A DNA stretch of 64,000 nt from Chytridium lagenaria (taxonomy: Eukaryota > Chytridiomycota > Chytridiomycetes > Chytridiales > Chytridiaceae): contig JAHLKC010000029.1 in assembly GCA_025449115.1 (NCBI GenBank), positions 248,001 through 312,000 of the forward strand, read 5' to 3'. The translations under genes and the position numbers were made by a program. The number at the start of each line of letters is the position of its first letter. Position 1 is the first letter of the stretch. The notes under the pieces were generated by a model. It was not told the DNA's origin, made no database searches, and worked only from the letters and a program-made list of their open reading frames with translations. Below are positions 44,714 to 55,771 of this stretch, piece by piece.

Positions 44714-46463
44714 TCATCTTCGGTATGAGAACCCTGTACCCTCATCATCTTCTTCCTCCACCATATTCCCTTCAAGCTCAACGTCATCAAAATTGACATC
44801 TAGCTCGTCCTCCTCTTTTACACGACTCGATAAATTCGTGTAGTTAGAATAGAGGTACATACGCTCCAACCTCGAAATCACTGTTTTAAATCTTCCCAGA
44901 ATGTTATCATAGCCAAGGTATCGTGCGACCACGAATCCCACAAGCAGAGCAAGCGCCAGTGTCAAGCCGAGGAAGACGGGGAACATGGAGAGGTGGTAAG
45001 CGTATGACGTCTTTGGGGTCGTTTTCTTTGGCAATTCTACAACAAGTTTCGCCAAGCTTACAAGAGGTTGTATATGCTAAAAAGTTGAAGTCAACAGCCA
45101 CGTTCGCGAGTGAAGCAGCGAGACATTTTAAAAACCAATACATACACGTTCTAGTAGTGGCAAAACATGCTCCTTCTTTGGAAAATACGATTTATCTTTA
45201 GTGCCGATTTGAACGATCAGAGAAAAAACACCGGCTTCATCAAAAGTCCAGTCAATCTCTGATCCAGATATGGTCTTATTTAAAATCTCGTATGCAGTTC
45301 CGTAATCATATTTTCTCTCCGAAGACTTCAGGGCTTCCTGCATCGTCTCGGTTATCATATCATATACTTTTAAGTCGTTCTTGTGCATCAGCCAACTCTT
45401 CTTATCCTCTCTGTGCGTTTTCAAGAATGACTTATGATACATGTAGGGCACAATAAGTCTCGAATGCTTAACAGGTATTAATTACAGTTAATGTAAATCA
45501 AAGTACCTCAAATTCTGACCTGGCATGGAAAAAAACAGCCGCCTTAAACTGATGGCGTAGGATTAAATCACGAAGAGCCTTGGTCTCTGGCTCCGAGAAA
45601 GGCTCCGGACCGCGATAAAGATCACTACAAGAGTCGGTATAACCATCATCAGTCGTCTTTGCGTCCCATTTCATTCCCAATTATGCCCCAAGTTCACACC
45701 CATATGGCTGATGTTATGGCAAGATCTGGCAGTGTTTTTTGCAACTTTTTCCTTATCTTTAAACAGTAAGAGCAAGATCGGTAAGCGGACTTTGTATACC
45801 TTCATGATCTTGTAGAATACGGACTCGCTCCAAACCGTCCGGATTAAGTACCGGCACCATTACAAATCTAAAATGCTTTTAGAAATATATATATTCAGGT
45901 AAATACCTTGTGGTATTTAAAAGACTTGAAATGGGCTGCTCCATATAATTTGTCAACAAATGTCGAAGGAAATACATGACTTCCATCATCCCGAGAACCT
46001 TCAAAAAGTAATGTCAGCCAGGTCCATTAAATTCATAACAAAGTGATGTTCTCACCTCTCTCGGTTGTGTAAGGCCACTCATTAAAATTGAAGGCCGAAG
46101 GTCGACCCCAATATGCCCCTCCTTCGTCCGAGGCCTGTGGGCAACAGTGACGCACGGTATCTCGCTAGAATGCACGCAAGAATATTTCGTCAGAGTAGTC
46201 CCATCAAATTCGCATCGATGAAAGAGATTTCTCCAGCATCTCTTCTTACTTTCCATCCGTTGACGTTCCCAAGCTTTCGTAATCGACAAGGTCGGGGAAT
46301 CTTCAGCCACATCCTTCAATTTCGCCACCACTTCAGAATAGGTAAAAAAAGTATTCAGCAAAGAGCCTTTTAAGAAGTCTCCTTTCATCCATTCATCCAC
46401 AGCTTCGCCAGTGTTAGCAGTTGCATGCAGAGCAAGAGCTGAGATCAGCCAATACCACCACAT
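44714..46463 (-). CDS. transmembrane M14-like pseudo-carboxypeptidase
   Basis: Type I membrane protein: signal peptide MWWYWLISALALHATA, an M14 zinc-carboxypeptidase-fold ectodomain, one membrane span (FPVFLGLTLALALLVGFVVA) and an acidic cytosolic tail ending TGFSYRR. M14 landmarks are present but altered, using bovine CPA numbering. The HxxE zinc motif reads QPRE in SGLTQPRE (H69 to Q). The NR pair of the substrate site reads GH in GVNLGHNW (N144, R145). FFHARSE keeps H196. SGSEIDW is kept. The general base Glu270 is Gln in FSLIVQIG. NPDGLERVRI and CSDLYRGPEPFSEPETKALR match the fold. These changes are substitutions, not indels, so they are unlikely to be assembly errors. The protein probably binds rather than cuts ligands. 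A frame slip near 45675 (GGGAATGAAA) is homopolymer-type. Confidence 0.78.
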
Positions 46464-46540
46464 TCTATCAAATTAACTTTTGTTCCAAAAAAATTTATTT
46501 TTGGACTTCAAAAGACAACGAGACTCTACAAACAAAATAT

Positions 46541-47920
46541 CTAGTTTCCCTTTCCTGCAGCCAACTCCTTCTGCTTTTGCTTGATAAAGTCCTGCTTGCT
46601 CATGACAACTCCAGAAGCAGACCGAATCATTCCAGGACCAAGTGCCTTCTTCTTTTTTTCTCCACAACCTTATCCTCAACCTCCTCCTCCTCCTCATCGC
46701 CATCACGGCGCTTCTTGTCCTTCTTCAAACGGTTCTGCCTGAGTTTCTCGGATGGGCGAGAACCAGTCTTTTTCTCCCAATTTGGGGTGGCAGGAACCGG
46801 GGAGCCCTTATTGGTAAAAGTGACCTCCTCCTCAAGACCATCGTAATCCTCTTCCTCGTAGTCGTAGTCCGGAATGAATTCTTCGCGAACAATCTTTTCC
46901 TTCTTGGTAAAAGCCTTTCCGGTCACCAAACTGTAGCCGAATTTCACAATGGAGATGGGGAGCTGGAAGACCAAAGTGTCTAGAATCTTGGGACGCTCAA
47001 GCTTGGGCGGTGCATATCCGGTATTGGCAGACTCTGTTTCTTCAGTCTCCTTGCCCTTGGAAAGATCAGAAATCATTTTGAGAATTTCTGCCGGAGGAAC
47101 ATTGCTCTTAATGGCCTTCTTAATCGCTGGTGTTTCGGCAATGCCAGCGCGCTTAAGCTTTTTACGGATCTGCGAGTAGGTGATCTGGCTACCGTCAACG
47201 TCTTCATCTTCCTCAGTGGCAGTATTCTTTTTTTGGAAGAACAATACCCATGAGGTGAGGTACTGTGCGAAGCTTATCATTCCAATCATGAAAGTGACGA
47301 TAAATCCTACACCAGGCTTGTAACTGTAGAAGAGTAAGGCATTTGTCTGAAGAATATATTTTACCGAGTTAAGAAGTATCCAGTGCCTCTCCACCGTGGG
47401 ATACCACGGTTGCGGTGACGGTCGTATCGCTCCCGCATGCCCTCATCCTTAAGGATTGTGTTAATAGAGGTAAGAAGCGCATATCTATTTTATCACCAAA
47501 GCAAGAAGTATTAGTAAAAGAAAAGGAAGTCCACAAGTCCTTGGGAGCAAATTCAAAACCAAAGCGATGCTAGAAGAAAGCCTGAAAAAGCAACTAACAA
47601 TTCCCCAGCCTTTGGGTCGGGATTCTTGTCGGGGTGAAGGGTGAGGGAGAGCTTGCGGTAGGCCTTGGTGAGCTCCGAAGGTGTAGCCGAGGGCGAAATC
47701 TCCAAAATAGTGTAAAAGTCGACCTTGTTCCCCTTTTCATCTTTCTCGCCCTTAATCTTGACCAACCTGTCGTACTATTGAACCATCATTCAAAGTCAAT
47801 ACCGCAAATCGCTCACTCCAACCCTACCAAGTCAAAGATCTCAAAGTCTTCCTGATCCCATGCAAAGACTGTGCAGGCCAGCGCGAGCAGCACAACCAGG
47901 AAGGATGTTCCGATCCTCAT
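46541..47920 (-). CDS. ER membrane J-protein, Erj5/DNAJC1-like
   Basis: Hsp40 co-chaperone that stimulates the ER Hsp70 (Kar2/BiP). A signal peptide ([20 protein letters not shown]) is followed by a J domain: [20 protein letters not shown] and [20 protein letters not shown], with the essential HPD intact (about 47629). After an intron come [20 protein letters not shown] and [16 protein letters not shown], a family-typical stretch, then a membrane span ([20 protein letters not shown]). The C-terminal cytosolic part has a helical [18 protein letters not shown] segment and acidic and Lys-rich patches, ending AAGKGN at 46541. A frame slip near 46655 (T-run/TTTTTC) separates the Lys-rich patch from the last segment. 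It sits 78 bases downstream of nothing coding and 77 bases upstream of the M14-like gene, same strand. Confidence 0.85.
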
Positions 47921-48041
47921 CTTTCCAAACTGCTAATCGGAGCTTTGGAAAAAAAAAAAGAATTCCAGGTTCGCTTTTTTCACCTTGATTTCAAGTAATA
48001 ATTTATTATAGACACATGAGGCCAACACGTTTTAAAGTCTT

Positions 48042-48997
48042 TCAAAAGGGTGACCACCACGGCTCCGTTCTCTTAGAAGCAGAAGCAGCACCAGTCGTAG
48101 ATTGGGCCGATGAAGTTGATGCTTGTAAGCCCAAATCTTCAATTCTAAGTGATAGCTCCTCCAAAAACCTTTCAAAGACCTTTCCTAGGCTTCCCTCCAG
48201 TGTCTCCATGACCTGTTCTAGACCCCAGAACCGCCGTCTTAGCTCTGGGACATCCGCGTAAGTGCGAAGCTCAAGGAGTTCGTCCACATCAACCTGGCTC
48301 TGATCTCGGATAGCCTGACGCAGCGTCTTCAGCAGCCCCTTTATGTGACCTGGGGTGACGCGGCTGTGGTTTGGGCCACCTTTTGCCTTCGCGGGTGAAG
48401 AGTTTCGTCGCTCTGCAGAAGTGTTTGATCTGTCTTGGAAGTCAAAGTATTCCACGGTCTGTGAACTGTTTGTTAGTAAGAGATGGGCAACTGCCACCCA
48501 ACCTGGTCTAAAACTTGAAGTGCAGAATCTCTGGCACCGTGAGGCAAAGATGCCCACGATAAAGTCTCATATGAGGTTAACTGCGAGATAACAGCGGCGT
48601 ATGGAGCAACCGTAAGAGAGGCTCCCGCTTTTCTCAGAGAGTCGAGGTCGCGAACCATGATATACGGTGTAGTGCTTCTGATACCCGCCACAACGTCTGC
48701 CATTAAAGTCAACGCATCGTCATCAAGAAAGTCCTCGTCATCTCTTGATAAGTTATGCCTTAGTCCGTCAATTGTGTAAATGGCTCTGTCGAAAATGGCA
48801 ATATTTGGGTTTGGGGACATAGGTTCTGGCTCTTCGCTGCTGGTGTTGTTGGATTCAGCGGCGACCGGTGGCAACACTGATTTTGAAAAGAACCCGAAGG
48901 TAGAAACATTCCAAAACGAGCGATGAGGTTGAGGTGGTGAGGGTGTTGATGAACCTGTACAGATGCCAAACATGCTGAGAGCTCTTGGTGAAATCAT
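48042..48997 (-). CDS. hypothetical helical protein
   Basis: I do not recognise this gene. Exon 1 (48997 to about 48505) starts MISPRALSMFGICTGSSTPS and includes AIYTIDGLRHNLSRDDEDFL, ALTLMADVVAGIRS and YAAVISQLTSYETLSWASL. A short intron (donor after LQVLDQ) joins to TVEYFDFQDRSNTSAERRNS and a long helical stretch with TPGHIKGLLKTLRQAIRDQS, LLELRTYADVPELRRRFWGL and KVFERFLEELSLRIEDLGL. About 300 residues, soluble, no signal peptide or zinc motif. Reading frames are clean across both exons, which supports a real gene. Confidence 0.65.
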
Positions 48998-49374
48998 GCG
49001 CCCCTTAAATTCTTCAGTAGTCCGAAGAACATATAAGGGCTGGATGAGGCTGATGGCAAGGTTCTAAGCTCACCGAAGTCATGACATATTTATGTCAACA
49101 GAAAAAGAAGGCGTGTAGATGCGAGACTGAACTGAACTGAAGTAGAAGAGGCGGTTCGAGTTTACATATTTAAAACATCATTTAAAAAAACAAATATAAA
49201 AGGAGATCTTATGTCGAGCAGTGAAAAAACAACGAAAACAAAACAAGACTAAAAATATAATAGAGAAAAAAAATGTGGTTATCAGTAAAAAAACAAGGAA
49301 AGAATTAAGGTATATCCGGAATGGACAGATCTATGCAAGTCTAATACAGAGTAATTCACGGGTGAAGTTGATGT
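48998..49374. other. intergenic region
   Basis: Upstream of the hypothetical gene and 3' flank of the RhoGAP gene. A-rich between 49180 and 49300. No coding or RNA signal seen. Confidence 0.45.
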
Positions 49375-52300
49375 CTATCCAAAAAGCTCCGCTTCATACT
49401 CTTCTTCGCCCTGCTGGGCCCTAGCGAAAACCCCATCAGTCGGCTTCACTCCAGCATCATCGTATGCATTAAAGTACTCGCTAATTCTATAGCTAGCATT
49501 TGGCTGGTCAACATACACTTCCCCTTCTCCATCGATAATAACCTCTTCATCATAAATCTCCACCTCGTTGTCAACGTCAGCCTTGACCTGGTGCATTCCA
49601 TTTCTGAAAATGCCATCAGAATGCACGTTTGATGGAACTTCACCATCAGATGAGCCATCTCCTCGTGACAAGGACCTTGAAGTGTACATGTCGAGCATGT
49701 GTCCTTCCTCATCACTCCCCCTGTCTCGTCCGTGAGTGAGGCGCTCCCATCTCGTGGAGGAAGAGTATTACTATAATGAAGCTAGTAAGTTTATAATACA
49801 TGCAAGAGCAAACGACGCTTAACAATGACAGCGAGCAACATACCTGTCGTCGATCATGATAAAGCTGTTGCGATTGGTTCGCCTATCTTCCACCCCCGCT
49901 TTATTTTGGTTCCTCGCCATCAACAGACCTGGAGCAATACTCATGCGCGCTTGCTCTCTTCGAGCTTTTTTGGCTGCAATGTTTCGACTCCGCTCATCCA
50001 TACCCTCAGCATCCTCATAATGCGGCTGCATAATAACGACAGAGGGCCCTTCCCCACTAGCCTCCCAAGCTTGCTTCTCCTCCCTCCGAGACTCGGTGCT
50101 ATCCGAATACGCCATTGGGGAAATGTTTATACGCTGTTGCGTGTGGTGATGATGCTGCTGAGGCGTTGGTGGTTGCTGCTGCTGCTGCTGCTGTCTTTCC
50201 TTCTCCGCCTTCTCAACATCAGCCTCAAATTGAGCCTGTCTTCGAAGACTTAACTCACGTTCTTTCCCAAGTCGATCAGCCATCTCCCTCTCACGATCCC
50301 TCATCAATTGCGACTTTTGAGGGTCTTCCCAGCAGAACACGTGATCATACTCTGCCATCATCAGCGTCAAGACAACGACTGGGATGCCGAGGGTTGGAGA
50401 GAAAACAATGCCGACGTTACGGACAGTCATCTTGTTGATGTCAGAGGCTTGCACAACGCGGACGAGATGGGCGATCATGATTCGGAGAAGAGTGTAATTG
50501 GTTAAAGGTAGTTTGGAGACGAGGCGCGAAAGCTCTGTTATCCTGTCAGTACGATCTTGAATCTCAGTGATGCGGATGAAATCTTTTTGCAGGTGCTTCG
50601 TTAGGACTGGAGTAAGATTCTGCAGCTCACGAAGATAGAGCTTCAAAAGTCCAGCGATGGCATGAACGTCGTAACGCTCTCCAGACCCTAAGAGATCAAC
50701 ATCACCTTCGTTGTTGAATCGGTCCTTCAACATCTGGATGATGGATGACAGGCCGGAAAGACGATATATACCCTCTTCCTCAAAAGCGTGCATCGCATCG
50801 AGATACTCGATGCAACGGTAAACAACAGAGGGAAGTTCATACATGTCGTTTACGCGAGAAACTGCAACGCTTTGGTCAAGAGGTACACCGAAAACCACGC
50901 GTGCAGGATCAGGCGAACGAACACCTGATCCTGCTCCACCGGCCATACCAGCTGCGATAGCAAGATCAGAGGTCGCCTTCTTCTTTGCCCAGTTAAATGC
51001 CGTGGTGATCCTCTTGCTCGCATTTCCACGCTTATCATCTATACGAGGTGACGCCGTTAAATTGGAAGTGCCACTGGACACTCCACGACCCGCCCTGGAT
51101 GTGGCGTCTTCAACGGCCAACGAAGGTGGGGACTGCTGCATGATGCGAGCGCTCTCATCGACGAAACCTCTTCCATGGCGCGCTGCACTGTCTTGAGCAA
51201 TTCCTTGGCTCCCTGCGAAACCAGCCGCAGGATGAGGTGCTGTGGGAAGGCCGCCTGCGCGATTAGTTGCCGGGCGTGGGTGGCGAGGAATTGGAGTGCC
51301 GCAGCCTGGGCCTGCCCAGGAGCGTACTGTGTGTTGGGGCTTCTTGATTGGAAGGACTGGTGGCCACCTCCATGAGGCATTTGAGTATGACTGGGGTGAT
51401 GATGGGATTGGTGTAGGCCGTTTTGCAAGGCGTTCGAGGGGGCATTGACAGAAAGACTGCTAGAAGGATTGTGAGACAATGGGATCCACTGAGATCTCCG
51501 GCGTTCCCTCGAGCATGGAACGAAGGAGGCGGGCCCTGTTCATTGGATCCATCAATACCATTGACGCTACCGCTAATTGCATCATTGCTGAATGAGAGAG
51601 CCTCTCCGCTTCCATTGAAGTGCTCCATACGTGCTCCAGGGCGAACTTCCATTATTTGTTTTGATATGATGCGAACCCATTCGTCTCTTTCGGTGTCACT
51701 TTCCGCGCAGAGCGTGTGTCTTGCAACTACTCGTGATTCTGGAGGCATGGCATCGACGCTTGCGGTTACAGAGAAGGTGCCCGACTTGTACTCGATGAGA
51801 GTAAATGAATGGTATGACTTAACGTCATTACCTTTTCACTCATAGCAAGACAATGACGAAGTTTAATCGTAGAAATGATCTCGCGTCCCTATATACAGCA
51901 GATTTTTATGTCATTATCGATAAATGCAGAGCCACGAAGAGAAACATCTCGTTGAAAGGACATACCGATGCATCATAGTACTCCAAAGCAGTTTGCTTAA
52001 GCTTGAAGTACCTAGTCTTCCATCCTCCAAAACTCTTGCCTTTTTTCACGAGAACGCCTTCCTTCAAAACTTTTGAGCTGGATCCAGTTGGTTTACCCTC
52101 AATTTCCAAGGTCATCGAGTCGCTCCGGCCAATGACCCCATTGACGTTCGTTGTCAAAAACTCGATTACATCTCTTGAATCAGTAACTACGTCAACCACA
52201 CGTTGAAGGTACATCTCCAGGGCGACCTTATGAAAGAAGTCAATACATATTTTTAAAAAAAAGAGAGGAAGAAAGAAATAAGAGTCCAATAATGGATATT

Positions 52301-54456
52301 CAAATACCAAAATTAAAACAATCATTAACCCACCTTGCGTTGATCACTTTTTGCAGGGTTAAGCGTGGAATAGAGAGATTTCTCAGGAGGCTTTCCAACC
52401 TTACTCAATATAGTTTTCGGTAAAGTGCTCCTCAACTGTATAGTTATATGTGACATTGTTAAATCATGTTTTAAAGGGAATTAGATATGAACAGATAACT
52501 TACCTTTGCATCGAGCGACACAACATCCGAATACACCTTCTCAATTCGCCAGCACTCTGTCGAACCGGGAGCTTGCTGCTGCCCCTGACCCGCCAAATTC
52601 CTCCGTACCTGGAATTGAAAGCTCACCACCTCCTTATTCTTCGCGTCACCCGTTAAGATAGCAGATGAGAGGACCTGGACTTGAAGGCCTTCCGTCGTAG
52701 CAATCATAGGGACTACAGATCCCCCAGAAGGCGTGGTGCCAGAAGATGTGATTTGCGAAGATAGAAGCGTAAGGTCACCAGGCGGAATAGAAGGCAATGT
52801 AGGGGATGTTGGGGAACTAGGAGACCCAGGCACACCACGAAGAGACATTTGACGCTGTATACTTGTTGGCGAAGCGGAGCGGGGTTGAGTTGGCTGCTGT
52901 TGCTGAGGTTGATGAGATGCAAAACCGTGGGGATGAGGGTGAGAAGCAGGGGGAAATGGAAGGTGCTGATTGGAAACGCTCTGTCCAATGTAACCACCAG
53001 GGTAAGGCTGCTGAGCGTGATTTGGATTGTGTGGCGGGTTCATGGCATTTGAACCGGGTGGCGGCGGTGAAGACGAAGTCAGCGATGGGACTGGGTGATT
53101 ATGAGGATAAGACGGCGGCGGAGGGGTTCCACCTGGCCCCCTTTGCGGCTCCACACCAACATGCGGGACATGAGATCGATGCAGTTGTTGGGGCGGAGTG
53201 GGTAGAGCGTGTTCAACATAATTAGAATGCGAAACGGTCTGCGGCGACTTCGTCGGAGTGACCGAGCCAGCGGCCACCCCTTGAGGATTGGCGTCAGCGC
53301 CGTTCAACGTTGGACTCGATAATGACATATTACGATTAGTGTGAGAGAGCGGTAAAGGTGTTTCCGCGTTGTTTCTGGATGAGTTGATCATCTTTATCGG
53401 AGGAGTTGGTGGTGCAGGGCTTGGAAGATCCGGCATGTCAGGTTCTGCGCCGCCCAAAGGAGCCTCGGGAAGAGTAGAGACGATACCCACGTTGGCCGGA
53501 GCTGCGGCATGTAGCTCAGTGATGGATGTGGATCGCGTGGTGATGACAATGTCTGGAGGAAGCGGATTGTGTGCATCTTGCGAAGCCGAGCGTTTGTGGC
53601 GTGTCAAGCTTCCAGATGAATGAGGCTGTCCAGCAGCCCCGCCCGCCATTCCAGGCTTAGGCTCAGTATATCCAAGTGAACTTGATCGTGAGTGTGCAGA
53701 GACCGTCTTCTGGGAACCAGCGGCGGCTGACTTTGAAAGCAAGACAGAAGCTGGAGGATTACCAATGGCTTCAAACTTTTGTGAAGAGGTTTCGGCCTCG
53801 CGCTTCCTAGCCAGAAGTATATCACGCTCCTTAGATCGCTTGTCTTCCTCCTTCAACTTTCGCCGTTGTGCCTCCCGTCGTCTCACGGCACGAGTGGGAC
53901 CAGCCGCACTGTCTTCACCGTCTGAGGTAGGGACTTCAGCTTCGTCTTCCAAATCCGCGTCTGCGTTTGCGACCTGATCTTCAATCGGTGTAGCGCTCCC
54001 TCTGATACCCAATGGCGATGCTTCAATGGCCGATAGTGAGCTTTCAGGATGCGAGAGACTCGATGAACCCGTCTGTGCGGAGCCAGTAAAATCCGTGACA
54101 CTTAGAGTGGAAAAGTCCAACGATATTCTAGGTGTAGCGGCAGCTGGGATCTGCAAGGGAACGAACGAGGAAACGGAGGGGATAGAGACACCCGGCGATA
54201 CAGATTTAGGATCTTCAGAAGGTGTCGGCAACTCCAAAGTGCCTGCTACGGTTTGCTCTGAGACAGATGCAAGCTGGAGCTTTAACTCATGAATGATAGC
54301 CCTCTGTCTTTCGATGATCTGCCACAACCGATCGTTGTCTTGCCTCAATTGGTTCCGTTCTGCCACAATGTCTTCGTAAGCATCACCGTCTTCATGATCA
54401 GAGTCTACGGGCTCAAAGCCGTCCACCGGATGAAGAATGTGATCCACCTCCATCAA
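49375..54456 (-). CDS. Bem3-like PX-PH-RhoGAP (Cdc42/Rho GTPase-activating protein)
   Basis: Polarity regulator that switches off Rho-type GTPases. The N terminus (54456) has a coiled coil (ERNQLRQDNDRLWQIIERQR). A long Pro/Ser/Gln-rich linker follows. Then come a PX domain (EVVSFQFQVRRNLAG, CWRIEKVYSDVVSLDAK, LPKTILSKVGKPPEK), a PH domain (VLKEGVLVKKGKSFGGWKTR, YFKLKQTALEYYDAS, ESDTERDEWVRIISKQI) and RhoGAP (FGVPLDQSVAVSRVNDMYEL, EEEGIYRLSG with the catalytic Arg finger, LLKLYLRELQ, NVGIVFSPTLGIP). A poly-Gln/His stretch (about 50145-50195) and an acidic tail to 49375 follow an intron at about 49782-49840. PX and PH place it on phosphoinositide membranes. Domain order equals Saccharomyces Bem3. 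A slip near 51480 breaks the PH-GAP linker. Confidence 0.9.
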
Positions 54457-55225
54457 CCCACGAGCTTTTTAACAACTTGCTTTAGTTACAGACAGCCGAT
54501 ACTTTGTGATCCAACGAGTCGAACGAGCTCGCTGATTTTAATCAGAAAAGGATCCTTTCCCGCTCTGTAGCGATGAATGGATTTTCAAGACATTAATAAG
54601 TGGAGCAAGAATGAGGGATCACAACGACTCACCTTTATGGAGGGTGGTGGTGATCACTATTTGAAAGCGTGTGCGTGGTGAAGCGTATACTCAGTATTGA
54701 AAAGGATGAGGTTGAGTGAAGTCGATAGGAGCGATCGCCTCTTGCGAGACGAAAGAGGGAGTAATGTTCAGAATTCTTTTTTTTAGATTATTCACTTGCA
54801 TGCATGTGGTTGATTCGAGGCAGTGGGCGTTGTTGCACATTTCTGGAAGGTTTCCTATTTTAATAATTTATTATTAATGATTTTATTAAAAAATTAGCAG
54901 AATTCGCCTCGAGTGAGTCCAATAGGAGGAATCATGACGGCGAATAATGGAGTGGCGAGGGTGAGTGAGTGAGTGAGTGAGTACCCGGAGTAAGGTATGT
55001 GGAGAACATTTCGCCACAGCCTTTCCTCACATTTATGTTCCTTTTTTTTAGCCGGCATTAGTTATATGCAAAGAGATATTTTGATTAATCATATCTTGCA
55101 GATTAATGCAAAATGGCGTATAACAATTTAGCTTTTCCATTGAGACCGACAAACAAACAGCGACGTCACATCACTTGCATCCCAACATCTTACACAGACA
55201 CCTGTAGCCAGTCAGCAGTTCCGCC
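54457..55225. other. RhoGAP upstream region up to the KDZ element
   Basis: Contains the RhoGAP leader, a GTGA microsatellite (54961-54982) and A/T-rich sequence up to the inferred left end of the KDZ-type element at 55226. No gene seen. Confidence 0.4.
54961..54982 (+). repeat. GTGA microsatellite
   Basis: About five and a half perfect copies of a four-base unit. Confidence 0.85.
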
Positions 55226-55249
55226 GTCTAGTAGGACCTGACTATTGGA
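55226..55249 (+). repeat. left inverted end of KDZ element (provisional)
   Basis: Pairs with 62347-62370 with three mismatches, all transitions. Confidence 0.55.
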
Positions 55250-55771
55250 AAACTATTAGAACAGCCAAAAGAGGTCTGATAGACCGTTACTATACTCAAG
55301 TATGTATGCAATAGAATTAAAATTGATGTATAATTACAAGTCCATTGGAACTTCTAGAAGACACTTATTTGAGGTTAATAATAGTGCTTTAAATTTTTCG
55401 AATCCACTAGACAAATCTTCTCCACTATACCACTTCACCTCTAATAGCACTATCTAATAAATGTCTACTGGAACTGGAGACATCTCGAATAAAGTCAAAA
55501 CAAATTTGCCTCTTACTCAAATACCATGATGCCTGAGTCGTTGATGAGATGGGATTACTTTTAATATTCCTATCATGGAAAGAGAAGCCATTACACCTCA
55601 GGACACTGCTCACCGTAAAGCCACGATCAACAGCAAAAGCTGAGGAGGGGTTGCCAGGGATGACCAAGGAATTCAGTTATTCTTCTCGCTTGATGTTGCC
55701 CGGCTCCCCGCAGTAGAAATGCATAAGTTGCCATTTGTGAGTTCCTCCGACAAAAAAGCTTCTCCTACATC

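Noticed and set aside
49825..50505. Plus-strand frames of 142 and 107 residues with Leu/Ala/Val runs
   Set aside because: Translations of the CTG-repeat strand opposite the poly-Gln part of the RhoGAP gene.
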